A stretch of 38,125 nucleotides of DNA, from contig JAQTMF010000006.1 of the NCBI GenBank assembly GCA_028714515.1, forward strand, positions 1 through 38,125. Reading direction: 5' to 3'. The notes under the pieces are model-generated. The model was not told the origin of the DNA. It saw only the letters and a list, made by a program, of their open reading frames with translations, and did no database searches. The translations under genes were made by a program, and so were the position numbers. The stretch's first letter is position 1. Each line of letters begins with the position of its first letter. Source of the DNA: Chthoniobacteraceae bacterium. Lineage in GTDB: Bacteria > Verrucomicrobiota > Verrucomicrobiia > Chthoniobacterales > Chthoniobacteraceae. Of the stretch, positions 18,994 to 28,002 are shown piece after piece.

Positions 18994-20172
18994 CTACCGC
19001 GCCTTGAGCCCCGGGTACTTGCGCGCGGTGCTCCAGGCATGCCACGGGCCGTAGGCCAGCGCGTTCCAGGCGTAACGCCAGGGGCGGTAGGCCTCCCGGG
19101 CCTCAGCGAACGCCCGCAAGTGGATTTCCGCGAGCCGCTGCGGCGAAAAATCGCGCGCCCGTTGCCGGCCCCGTTCGACGCGCTCCGCCCGCAGGGACGG
19201 GTCGTCCAAAAGGCGCTCGACGGCTCCCGCGATGGCCGCCGGATCGCGCGGATCGAAGGATTCCACCGCGTCGCCGCCGACCTCCGGGATGGACCCGGCG
19301 TTGGACGCGGCGACCGGGCACCCCGCCGCCATCGCCTCCACCAGCGGGAGGCCGAATCCCTCGAAAAGCGACGGGAATACCGTCATCGCGGCGTTCCGGT
19401 AGAGCCAGGCGAGTTCCGCCTCGTCCACGTAGCCCACCGAATAGACCCGGCCGCCCACGCCGTATTCCCCGGCCTTTTGCCGGGCGGGGTAGCCGTTGGG
19501 CACGTCGTGGCCGGTGAGGACGAGGTCGACGGCGCGCCCTTTGTCCGCCAGCAGCCGCAGCGCGCGCAACAGCCCGTCGTGGTTTTTGTGCCGCCAGCGG
19601 TTGGCGGGATAGAAAAGGAAAGGCCGCCCGGGAAGGGGGACCTCCGGCCGCCGCGCGAGGGCTTCGGCCTCGAAAAAGCACGGCGCGGCGCAGAGATGGG
19701 CCACGCTGATTTTCTCGCGCGGCAGGGCGTAATGCTCCGCCAGGGCGTTTTTGGAGAACTCGGAAAGCGTCAGCACCCGGTCGGCCATCCGGGCCGATCC
19801 GCGGAAGTGCCAGGCGCGGTTGTAGTGTTTTTCGGGCGGGAAGAAATCCGGGAAGAAGACTTCCTGGTTGTCGGGGACCATGACCACCGTGGGCAGCGGC
19901 AGCGGGCGCGGCTTGAGGACGATGAAGGGGGAAAAGTAGAGGTCCAGGCCGCGCAGATGCCGCTTGAGTTCCCGCGGCTTGTCCAGCCGCACGGCGTTTT
20001 CCCGCCAGCGCTCCGGGAGCCGGGCGAGTTCCTCGGCGTTTTTCTCCTGGTAAAAGAAGACGTATTCGTTGGCGCGGTCGCGGGCGAGCAGTTCCCCAAA
20101 AAGGGTGTGGAAATACTGCTTCATCCCGCCGATGTCGGCCTTGAGCGGGAAACAATGGACCCCGATTTTCAT
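18994..20172 (-). CDS. Glycosyltransferase family 4-type (group 1)
   Basis: MKIGVHCFPLKADIGGMKQYFHTLFGELL; YPANRWRHKNHDGLLRALRLL; FPSLFEGFGLPLVEAMAAGCPVAASNAGSIPEVGGDAV (EGFGLPxxEAMA). Confidence 0.9.
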   Translation of the reverse strand: MKIGVHCFPLKADIGGMKQYFHTLFGELLARDRANEYVFFYQEKNAEELARLPERWRENAVRLDKPRELKRHLRGLDLYFSPFIVLKPRPLPLPTVVMVPDNQEVFFPDFFPPEKHYNRAWHFRGSARMADRVLTLSEFSKNALAEHYALPREKISVAHLCAAPCFFEAEALARRPEVPLPGRPFLFYPANRWRHKNHDGLLRALRLLADKGRAVDLVLTGHDVPNGYPARQKAGEYGVGGRVYSVGYVDEAELAWLYRNAAMTVFPSLFEGFGLPLVEAMAAGCPVAASNAGSIPEVGGDAVESFDPRDPAAIAGAVERLLDDPSLRAERVERGRQRARDFSPQRLAEIHLRAFAEAREAYRPWRYAWNALAYGPWHAWSTARKYPGLKAR

Positions 20173-20188
20173 CGAAATCAGCGCGATC

Positions 20189-21205
20189 CTACAGCGCGAT
20201 GGCGGGCTCCCGGGCGGCGAGGCTGGCCAGGTCGGCTTCCACCATTTCGCGCACGAGGTCATCGAAGGTATGCTCGGAGCGCCATCCCAGCACGCGCTGG
20301 ATTTTCGCCGGGTTGCCGACGAGTTGCTTCGGCTCCAGGACGCGCTCCAGGGCGGGGTCGGTGACGAGGTATTTCTCCCACGGGAGGCCGACGACGCGGA
20401 AGGCTGCTTCCACGAAGTCCTGCACGCTGTGCGTGATGCCGGTGGCCACGACGTAATCGTCGGCCTTGGGGTGCTGGAGCATCATCCACATGGCGCGGAC
20501 GTAATCGCGGGCGTGGCCCCAATCGCGGCGGGATTTGGTATTACCCAGGATGAGTTTATTTTCAAGGCCGAGTTTGATGGCGGCGACGGTGCGGGAGATC
20601 TTGCGCGTGACGAAGGCTTGGCCCCGCCGGGGGGACTCGTGGTTGTAAAGGATGCCGTTGCAGACGAAAATGCCGTAGGATTCGCGGTAAACGCGGGCGA
20701 TCTGCGTCATGAACGCCTTGGCGCAGCCGTAGGGGCTGGTGGGCCGGAATTTCGTCTCTTCGGTTTGCGGCGTCTCGGCGGCGTCGCCAAAGACCTCGGC
20801 GGTGGAGGCGAGGTAGATTTTGACCTGGTCGCCAAGGGCCCGGCTGCTCTCCAGCAGGCGCAGCGAGGCCATGCCGACTTCCTCGCAGGTGGACTCGGGG
20901 ATTTGAAAGCTCTTGCCCACGTGGCTCTGGCCGCCCAGGTGGTAGACTTCCCCGGGCGTCACTTCGTGGAAAACGCGCCGCAGCGTCTGCCCGTCGGCGA
21001 GGTCGCCGTAGTGGAAGAAGAGGCGTTTGCCGTGGATCCGAGGGTTGCGGGCGAGTTCTTTGAGCGGCGAGGCCTCGGGATCGCCCGGCCGCCAGGCGAG
21101 GCCGTGGACTTCATAACCTTTGGCAAGCAGGAGTTCGGTGAGGTACGAGCCGTCTTGACCGGTGATGCCGGTGATGAGGGCGATGGGAGGGGCGCAAATG
21201 GGCAT
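20189..21205 (-). CDS. gmd: GDP-mannose 4,6-dehydratase
   Basis: ALITGITGQDGSYLTELLLAKGYEVHG; YHLGGQSHVGKSFQIPE; STAEVFGD; TSPYGCAKAF; LYNHESPRRGQAFVTRKIS. Confidence 0.93.
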   Translation of the reverse strand: MPICAPPIALITGITGQDGSYLTELLLAKGYEVHGLAWRPGDPEASPLKELARNPRIHGKRLFFHYGDLADGQTLRRVFHEVTPGEVYHLGGQSHVGKSFQIPESTCEEVGMASLRLLESSRALGDQVKIYLASTAEVFGDAAETPQTEETKFRPTSPYGCAKAFMTQIARVYRESYGIFVCNGILYNHESPRRGQAFVTRKISRTVAAIKLGLENKLILGNTKSRRDWGHARDYVRAMWMMLQHPKADDYVVATGITHSVQDFVEAAFRVVGLPWEKYLVTDPALERVLEPKQLVGNPAKIQRVLGWRSEHTFDDLVREMVEADLASLAAREPAIAL

Positions 21206-21262
21206 GGGGCAGCGAGGTGGCAGACGGACTTTCGCAGAAAATGGTTCTCAAGGCCATCGCTT

Positions 21263-23116
21263 TTACCGCGCTTGGGCGGCGGCGGGCGGGGCGTTTTTGG
21301 ACAGGCTCCAGGAGGCGGGCGTCTCTTTGTCGTGTTTTTTCCCGTTTATCACCCAATCGGCCCGGCTCAAAGGGATGCCGCGAAGTTCTTCGGAGATGAC
21401 GGGATAGACGTATTCGTCTTTGGACCAGTCCCCGACTATCCGGTAGCGGTAAAGGAACAGGGAGGCGATTTGTTTGGGTTTCACGTATTCCGAAGTCAGG
21501 AAAACGATTTCCTCCGGCCGAACGGAGCCGCGAACTTCCGCTTCCAACTTCCGGAAGGCGGCAAAGTTCGAGCCCGCGCTCTTGAAAGGAGGGCTGGTGC
21601 GCTCCTGGGCTTTTTGGAATTGGACGGAACCGCCTATCGCCAGGGTGGCGGCCAGCGCGAGCGCCAGCGCCCTGCGGGCAAGCCGGGACCGCCGCGTGGA
21701 GGCGATCAATACGGCCCAGGCGATCAGCAAAAACGCGGGGCTTGCCCATTCGCACAGTTTGAATTGGTTCCATGTCTGCCCCACGCCTTCGCCCCAGGGC
21801 GACGGGACGCCGTAGCGGAAGTAAAAGAATGCCGCGAGAAGGGCGGAAAAGAGGGCCAACTGAGGGGTCAGCACGAGGCTGCTCCCGCGCCGGAATTGGC
21901 GCAGGATGCCGTAAAACGCGGCGGCCAAAAGCACGCAAGTCACCAAGGCCGCCAGCCAGGGAAAGGGAACCATGGAGATTTTTCCGTCCACAAAGCCCTG
22001 TTTCCAGCCGGCACTGTGCGTCCAGAATTGCAGGATGCTCCAGGGAACGGAAGTGCCGACGGTGATGCCGCTTTGGGTCCGCAGGGCATGAACGGCGCGA
22101 AGCCATTCCAAATTGACGAGGAGGAAGACGCCTCCCGCCGTGAAGAGACCGGCGCGGACCAGCGCGCCGCGCGCCGCGCGGCGGACGGCGAGCGCCCACG
22201 CCCAGGAGAGGAAGCAGGCGAGGCCGAGGAAGGGAACAAACTCCGTATAAGCGTGAACGGAAGTGGCAAGGAGCAGCGCGGCCAGGGCGGCCAGCCAGCG
22301 CATTCGGCCCCGGAACGGAGCCCCGCCGGCGCCGCAACGGTCTAGGATCATGCCCCATAGAAGCATTCCCGCCAGGGCGAACGCCATGCCGTAGCATTGG
22401 GGGAAAAAGCCCAGGACGGCCGCGAAGCACAAGCCGTTGAGCGTCCACGGCAGAAGGAGGCCCCCGGCCAGCGCCCAAGCCGGGCGCGCTTTGGCCGCCA
22501 CGGCAAGCCCGCCCGCGAATGCCAGGCCCGCCAGCGCCATGGCAAAGGCGGCGGCGGCGGGAAAAACGTCCAGGGCCCATTTCGCGCCCGCGAGACGCTG
22601 GACCCATGCCAGAAAGAAGGATGCGCCCATGCGGAAATCCTGGTTTTGGTAGATGAGCACCTGAGTCCACAACGGGTGGTAATCGGGATTCGCCGGTTCG
22701 CGGAAGCTATGCTCCTGGAGCCACTGGGCGTGCCCCAGGTAGGTAAAGGTGTCGTTGTAGGGGTTGATGAGTTCGAAGCGCCAGATTTGCGCGGCCACGG
22801 GCCAACTGGCCAGGATCCCGAAGGCGCAGACGAGCGCGAGGTGTTTCGCCATCCCCCGCCGGTCCGGGTCCAGGGCAAAGCCGCCGACAGTGGCCAGGCC
22901 GACAAGGATCCACGGCAGCCAGCTCCCGCCGCCGCCCGTCAGCCAGCCGTACAGAATGCTCATGCAGACGAGCACGGCGGCTCCCGCGGCGGGGCTCAGA
23001 TACAACCGGCAGATGCCGCGCAGCCGCGGCGGAACCCGGGCGGTCAGCGCGCGTCCGATAAGAGTAGAGCAGATCAGTAAAGGCAGGAGGACGGCGAAGA
23101 AAAGACAGGGCTGCAT
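21263..23116 (-). CDS. Polytopic membrane protein, GT-C-like, in glycan cluster
   Basis: About 617 aa starting MQPCLFFAVLLPLLICSTLIGRALTA; many TM segments; acidic loop ELINPYNDTFTYLGHAQWLQEHSF; soluble C-terminal tail. Confidence 0.65.
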   Translation of the reverse strand: MQPCLFFAVLLPLLICSTLIGRALTARVPPRLRGICRLYLSPAAGAAVLVCMSILYGWLTGGGGSWLPWILVGLATVGGFALDPDRRGMAKHLALVCAFGILASWPVAAQIWRFELINPYNDTFTYLGHAQWLQEHSFREPANPDYHPLWTQVLIYQNQDFRMGASFFLAWVQRLAGAKWALDVFPAAAAFAMALAGLAFAGGLAVAAKARPAWALAGGLLLPWTLNGLCFAAVLGFFPQCYGMAFALAGMLLWGMILDRCGAGGAPFRGRMRWLAALAALLLATSVHAYTEFVPFLGLACFLSWAWALAVRRAARGALVRAGLFTAGGVFLLVNLEWLRAVHALRTQSGITVGTSVPWSILQFWTHSAGWKQGFVDGKISMVPFPWLAALVTCVLLAAAFYGILRQFRRGSSLVLTPQLALFSALLAAFFYFRYGVPSPWGEGVGQTWNQFKLCEWASPAFLLIAWAVLIASTRRSRLARRALALALAATLAIGGSVQFQKAQERTSPPFKSAGSNFAAFRKLEAEVRGSVRPEEIVFLTSEYVKPKQIASLFLYRYRIVGDWSKDEYVYPVISEELRGIPLSRADWVINGKKHDKETPASWSLSKNAPPAAAQAR

Positions 23117-23133
23117 TTCGGAAGGCGGACTTT

Positions 23134-24309
23134 TTAGGCTTCCGCGTCGGCGTTGGGGAAGATGGGGCGATCGGCGGAGCCGTCTTGGAAGGCCCGGGCA
23201 AAAGCGCCGCCAAAGGCCAGGGCCTCGCCGATCACTTTGTCCATGTCCATGTAGCGGTAGGTGGCGAGCCTGCCCAGGAAGGAGACGCCGTGCTCCTGGC
23301 GCGCGAGCCGCCGGTATTCGCGCAGCAGGCGGTGGTCCGCGTCGAGGCGCTTGGGGTAATACGGAGGATCGGCCGGGCCGGTTTCCTGGCTGTATTCCTT
23401 GAAGTAGACCGTCCGCGCGTGCTCTTCCCACGGGGCGAAGTGCTTGTGCTCGTGAATGCGCGTGTAGGGCACGGCCGGGTCGCCATAGTTGAGGACGGCG
23501 TTGCCCTGGAAGTCGCCTTCGGCTTCGCCGCGCTCGAAGGTGACGGTGCGGTAGCCGAGCCGCCCCGCGCGGTGGCCGAAGTAGGCGTCCAGCGGGCCGG
23601 TGTAGAAAAGATGATCGCACGCGGGCCGCGCCTCCGGCTCAAAACGGACGCCGAGGCGGACGGTAATGGCGGGGTGGGCGAGGATTTTCTCCACCATCGC
23701 CGTGTAGCCGTCTTCGGGGATCCCCTGCCAGGTGCTGTTGTAGTAGTTGTCGTCGTAGTTGAAGCGGACGGGCAGGCGCTTGAGGATGGAGGCGGCCAAT
23801 TCCCGGGGCTCGCAGCCCCACTGTTTGCGGGTGTAGCCGTAGAAGAAGGTCTCGTACAGTTCGCGGCCGAGGAATTTCAACGCCTGCTCTTCGAAGTTCC
23901 GGGGCTCGGCGATGGAGGCATCCCCCAGCGTCGCGATGAATGCTTTGGCCTCGGCGGGGTTGAAGGTTTTGCCGAAGAACTGGTTGATGGTGTGGAGGTT
24001 GATGGGGAGGGAGAAGACGCCGCGCGGCGTGACGGCCTTGACGCGGTTGACGAAGGCCCCAAAGCGGCCGAAACGCGTCACGTAATCCCACACCTCGGGC
24101 AGGCTGGTGTGGAAGATGTGCGGGCCGTAGCAATGGACCATGACGCCCGTGGCGGCGTCGCGCTCGGTATGGCAGTTGCCGCCCAGGTGAGGGCGCTCGT
24201 CCAGGACGGTGACGCGGCAATCCATCTTTTCGGCAAGGGCCCGGGCCAGCACGGCCCCGGAGAACCCGGCGCCGACGATGCAAAAATGGGGAGAGGAAGT
24301 GGTGTCCAT
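23134..24309 (-). CDS. glf: UDP-galactopyranose mutase
   Basis: FCIVGAGFSGAVLARALAEK (FAD Rossmann), RPHLGGNCHTERDAATGVMVHCYGPHIFHT, GYTRKQWG, RFNYDDNYYNSTWQGIPEDGY. Confidence 0.94.
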   Translation of the reverse strand: MDTTSSPHFCIVGAGFSGAVLARALAEKMDCRVTVLDERPHLGGNCHTERDAATGVMVHCYGPHIFHTSLPEVWDYVTRFGRFGAFVNRVKAVTPRGVFSLPINLHTINQFFGKTFNPAEAKAFIATLGDASIAEPRNFEEQALKFLGRELYETFFYGYTRKQWGCEPRELAASILKRLPVRFNYDDNYYNSTWQGIPEDGYTAMVEKILAHPAITVRLGVRFEPEARPACDHLFYTGPLDAYFGHRAGRLGYRTVTFERGEAEGDFQGNAVLNYGDPAVPYTRIHEHKHFAPWEEHARTVYFKEYSQETGPADPPYYPKRLDADHRLLREYRRLARQEHGVSFLGRLATYRYMDMDKVIGEALAFGGAFARAFQDGSADRPIFPNADAEA

Positions 24310-24419
24310 AGAATCCAGTGCTATTTTGTCTACCGGCCTCATCGTTTGAGGGATTAGGGAAGGCGAGTCAATCCCCAATCCGGGGAATTCGATGCGCTTG
24401 ATGAAAGCCGCCCGCGCAT

Positions 24420-25280
24420 CTACAGGATCCGCTCCATTCGCTCCAAAAGGCTTTTCCCGATGGGAAATTGGTAATGCTCCGCCTGCTCCATCACGGTTTC
24501 CATAATCAACGCCCGCTTGAGCTTGTGGGCCATTTTGCCCCGGAAGGAGGAGGCTTTCTGATGAACCACGATGGCGCGGGCCAGGCTCAACAGCCAGGCG
24601 ACAGGCGGCTCCGGCGCATAACGCATCACAACCTGGAGCACTTCATGGTTCACTTTGACGCACTGGCTGAGCGTTTTGGTGTCGGCGTGGAGGCGCGATC
24701 CGGCAAGGTAGGCGTCTTCCAGGTAAGCGAAGGGAACGTGGCGGCCCACGCGCAGCCAGTAGTCGTAGTCCATGGCCAGGTCGAGACGATCGTCGAACAC
24801 GCCGAAGCGGTCCATGACTTCGCGGCGCCAGAAAACGGCCGGCTGGCAGATGTAGCAGACATCCAGCAGGCGGCGGTACGACCACGGTTCGGAGGCGTAG
24901 CGCTTCATGACCGAGCCGTCCGCGTTCAGGTAATACGCCTGCCCGTAGAGGATGAGCGCGTCGGGGTTGTCCTCGAAATACCGCGCCACGCGCTCCAGCG
25001 TGCCCGGGAGGTAAACGTCGTCGGAGTTCAGGTAGGCCAGGATTTCTCCGCTTGCCTGGCGCATTCCCTGGTTGATGGCGTCGGTCTGGCCGTGATCCTT
25101 GCGCGAGACCGCGCGAATGCGGTCGCCGTAGCTTTGCAGGACTTCCACGGTCTCGTCGGTGCTGCCGCCGTCGAAGACCAGAACCTCCAGGTCCGGGTAA
25201 TTCTGGTTGAGCAGGCTGTCGAGCGTTTGCCCGATAAACCGGCCTTGCTGGTAGGAGGGAACAACGACGCTAATTTTCAC
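24420..25280 (-). CDS. Glycosyltransferase family 2
   Basis: MKISVVVPSYQQGRFIGQTLDSLLNQNYPDLEVLVFDGGSTDETVEVL; AYLNSDDVYLPGTL (DDx). Confidence 0.95.
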   Translation of the reverse strand: MKISVVVPSYQQGRFIGQTLDSLLNQNYPDLEVLVFDGGSTDETVEVLQSYGDRIRAVSRKDHGQTDAINQGMRQASGEILAYLNSDDVYLPGTLERVARYFEDNPDALILYGQAYYLNADGSVMKRYASEPWSYRRLLDVCYICQPAVFWRREVMDRFGVFDDRLDLAMDYDYWLRVGRHVPFAYLEDAYLAGSRLHADTKTLSQCVKVNHEVLQVVMRYAPEPPVAWLLSLARAIVVHQKASSFRGKMAHKLKRALIMETVMEQAEHYQFPIGKSLLERMERIL

Positions 25281-26889
25281 CAGCGCCTCCTTCCTCTTGC
25301 CGGAACAGACGGAATGACCGGCCTTCCGCGCCGCGGATGGAGATCTCCCGGATGGCCCCCCGCGGCTCGCCGGGGGCGTTCCCCGCGGCGGTCCGGTCGC
25401 GCGAGATCAAGACCCGCAGGGTGCGGCTGCGCGGCTGGCAGTCGAAATGGAAGACCGGCTGTCCGTTCTGCCCGATGGAAAAGGATCCCTGCGCCGCATC
25501 GTCCAGGTAAAAGGAATACCGGTTCTGCGGAAGGCCCGGGTTGACGCGGACTTCCACCGTCCAGAGGGCGTCGGAGGCCGGGGTGGGCACGGCCAGCGCC
25601 GGGTCCTCTTCGAGCACCTTGCATTTGCGGGGAAAGCCGTCTTTGCAGCGGGGCAGGGCGCTCCAGACGTCCAGCAGTTTGCGGGTCTCGATGTCGAGGT
25701 CAAAGAAGCCGAGACGCTCGGCCCCCCGGCAGCGCAGCGATTCGCGCAATTCGGCGTTCCCGCTGACTTTCTCCAGCGCCCCGGCGATGGATTCGGGCTT
25801 GCGCGGGTCGATCAAGAGAGCGGCGTCTCCGGCGATTTCCTTGAGGGAAAACTCCGGGCTCGTCACGATGGGGACCCCGTAGTGCATGGCTTCCAGCAGC
25901 GGGATGCCGAACCCCTCGTGCAGCGACGGGAAGACCAGCGCTCCGGCGTGCCGCCATAGTTCGTGCAATTGCGCTTCGGAAACGTATCCCGGGCAATGCA
26001 GATGATCCGCCACGCCGAGTTCCCGCGCCAGCGCGCGGATCGCGGCCGCCCGTTCGTCCTCATGGAATGTGAGGACGAGATCCCACGCGCCCTCTCCCGC
26101 GCGCTCGCGGTAAAGACGATAGCCTTCCAGCAGCGCTTCGTGGTTTTTGTGTTTCCAAAGGTTGGCCGGGTAGAAGAAGTACGGCGCGTCGAGCCCCTGT
26201 TGCCGGACAAAATCCGAACAGGCGGGGCCGGCATCCAGGCGGACCTGCACGGGCAGGTAGGTGAAGAAGAGTTTTTCCTCCGGCACGTGATAGTGCGCCT
26301 TCATCCGCTCGATCCCGGAGCGGCTGATGCACTGGACCATGGAAGCGCACCGGAGGGTCCGCGCGATGGAGACTTCCCGCCGGTCGATTTCCTTTTCATC
26401 CAGGGTGAGCGGGTAATCTTTGTGAAGCAGGTCGGCGATCAGCGCCACCGTCGGCACGCCCTCGCTATGGAAGGTGCAGCCTCCGAAGGGAGCGTAGAGG
26501 AGGTCCACGCCGGTCCAGCGAAGGAAGCCATGGGGCGGGTTGGGGAGCGAGAATTCCAGCGGCGTTTCCGTTCCCGAAAGGCGCAGCGGGGATTCCGGCT
26601 CGAGGATCACGCAAATCAGCAGATCCTCCGGGCGGGAAAAGCGGCGGACTTCCTCATGCGTGGCGGAATTGGTGAGAAACACAAAGACCACCGGCGTCCC
26701 GGTCTGGCGCATGGCCGCCGAGAGCATGCTGAAGATCGCGGGCTTGATGCCGCCGTTGCTGCCGCCGGGCCGCAGCGGCGTCAAATCCACGGCGATGGCC
26801 AGAGAGGTTTGCTTGGAGAGGGGCTGATCCGTGGCGTCCGAGGGATGCGCCGCCTGTTTACTTGGTAAAGATGCCTGCGTAGTCTCCAT
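25270..26889 (-). CDS. Glycosyltransferase family 4-type (group 1) with an extra C-terminal domain
   Basis: YPANLWKHKNHEALLEGYRLY; FPSLHEGFGIPLLEAMHYGVPIVTSPEFSLKEIAGDAAL; about 110 residues follow the GT domain. Start METTQASL at 26889. Confidence 0.88.
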   Translation of the reverse strand: METTQASLPSKQAAHPSDATDQPLSKQTSLAIAVDLTPLRPGGSNGGIKPAIFSMLSAAMRQTGTPVVFVFLTNSATHEEVRRFSRPEDLLICVILEPESPLRLSGTETPLEFSLPNPPHGFLRWTGVDLLYAPFGGCTFHSEGVPTVALIADLLHKDYPLTLDEKEIDRREVSIARTLRCASMVQCISRSGIERMKAHYHVPEEKLFFTYLPVQVRLDAGPACSDFVRQQGLDAPYFFYPANLWKHKNHEALLEGYRLYRERAGEGAWDLVLTFHEDERAAAIRALARELGVADHLHCPGYVSEAQLHELWRHAGALVFPSLHEGFGIPLLEAMHYGVPIVTSPEFSLKEIAGDAALLIDPRKPESIAGALEKVSGNAELRESLRCRGAERLGFFDLDIETRKLLDVWSALPRCKDGFPRKCKVLEEDPALAVPTPASDALWTVEVRVNPGLPQNRYSFYLDDAAQGSFSIGQNGQPVFHFDCQPRSRTLRVLISRDRTAAGNAPGEPRGAIREISIRGAEGRSFRLFRQEEGGAGEN

Positions 26890-27958
26890 ATCCTTTGAAA
26901 ACGTTTTCTTCCGTATTGAGGTGGAGCCGCTCGATGTGAACGGTGGAAAAACCGGCGTGCGTTGCGATGAAGGAAAGCAGCTCAGGCGGAAGGGGGTTCC
27001 GGTGGGTCGGGTCAAAATAGAACGTATAGCTCGAAACGCGCAGGCACTCCGGGTTGGGCGTCTCGAAGATCGCCATCCCCCCCGGGCGAAGCGCCCGCAG
27101 GCTTTCCCGAAACAGCCGGAGCAACACGGGGAAGGGAAGATGCTCCACGAGATGGAAGCCCGAGATGAGCCCCAGCGAGGCGTCCGGCACTCCCTGCAGC
27201 CAGGTGATGGCGTCTCCCTGCGCCGCCTCAAGCCCCAGCGACCGGCACTGTTCCACCATGCGGGCGTTGACGTCCACGCCTCGCGCCGGGATCTCTTCCT
27301 TTTTCAACAACTCCAGCCATTCGCCGCGCCCGCAGCCCAGGTCCAGGGCCTCGGCGTCGGGGATTCTCTTCTTCAGATCCTGGAGGAAGGGCCGGTATTC
27401 TTGCACCCGTTCCTTGATCAAGGCGCGGCTGCCGCGGAATTGCTCTTCCAGGGCCGTATAAAAGGCGTCGATCTGCGCCTGCTCCGCCTTGTTGCCCGAA
27501 GGCGCGGCTGCCGGCATTTGCCGTTCGGCGGGCCTGGAGATCGCTTCTTCGATGGCCGCGAGTTGTTCCGCCACCCCCTCGACCTGCCGCGTGTGCATTT
27601 GATGCTGCATCAGCATGTTCACCTGCTGGTTCGCGAGCGAAAAGACGATCTTTTGGAGCTGTTCCACTTCCTGCGTCAGGACGGAGGCGGAGTTGATCAG
27701 CTCTTTGTTGATCACTTCCTGGTCGCGGCGAAGGCCGCGCAACGGCCGGGGCCACCGTTCGGCCTTTTCCTGTTTGGCGCGGGCCCGCTCGACGCCATGG
27801 AAGGCTTTTTGGAGCAGGGTCTTTTTCCCGGTTTCCTGAATGGACGGGAACTCGATGACCGGAGGGGCGTCCGAGGCGGGCACGCCTTTGCGTTTATCGA
27901 CCTCCTGGCGGATCCGGCCGATGGTTGTTTCAACGTCTGTGGGAAGGGAAGACGACAT
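26858..27958 (-). CDS. SAM-dependent methyltransferase with N-terminal coiled-coil
   Basis: ALDLGCGRGEWLELL (motif I), FHLVEHLPFPVLLRLFRESLRALRPGGMAIFETPNPE; N-terminal Q/E/K-rich helical stretch VINKELINSASVLTQEVEQLQKIVFSLANQQVNMLMQHQMHTRQVEGVAEQLAAIEEAI. Confidence 0.87.
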   Translation of the reverse strand: MSSSLPTDVETTIGRIRQEVDKRKGVPASDAPPVIEFPSIQETGKKTLLQKAFHGVERARAKQEKAERWPRPLRGLRRDQEVINKELINSASVLTQEVEQLQKIVFSLANQQVNMLMQHQMHTRQVEGVAEQLAAIEEAISRPAERQMPAAAPSGNKAEQAQIDAFYTALEEQFRGSRALIKERVQEYRPFLQDLKKRIPDAEALDLGCGRGEWLELLKKEEIPARGVDVNARMVEQCRSLGLEAAQGDAITWLQGVPDASLGLISGFHLVEHLPFPVLLRLFRESLRALRPGGMAIFETPNPECLRVSSYTFYFDPTHRNPLPPELLSFIATHAGFSTVHIERLHLNTEENVFKGYGDYAGIFTK

Positions 27959-28002
27959 GGGATAAGGTCTCGCGATTATTCTTGGGTTGCGGGGCGATAT
28001 TC

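Noticed and set aside
23134-24378. Longer N-terminus of Glf starting at 24378
   Set aside because: The FAD Rossmann motif begins right after MDTTSSPHF; the extension MGIDSPSLIPQTMRPVDKIALDS looks non-coding.
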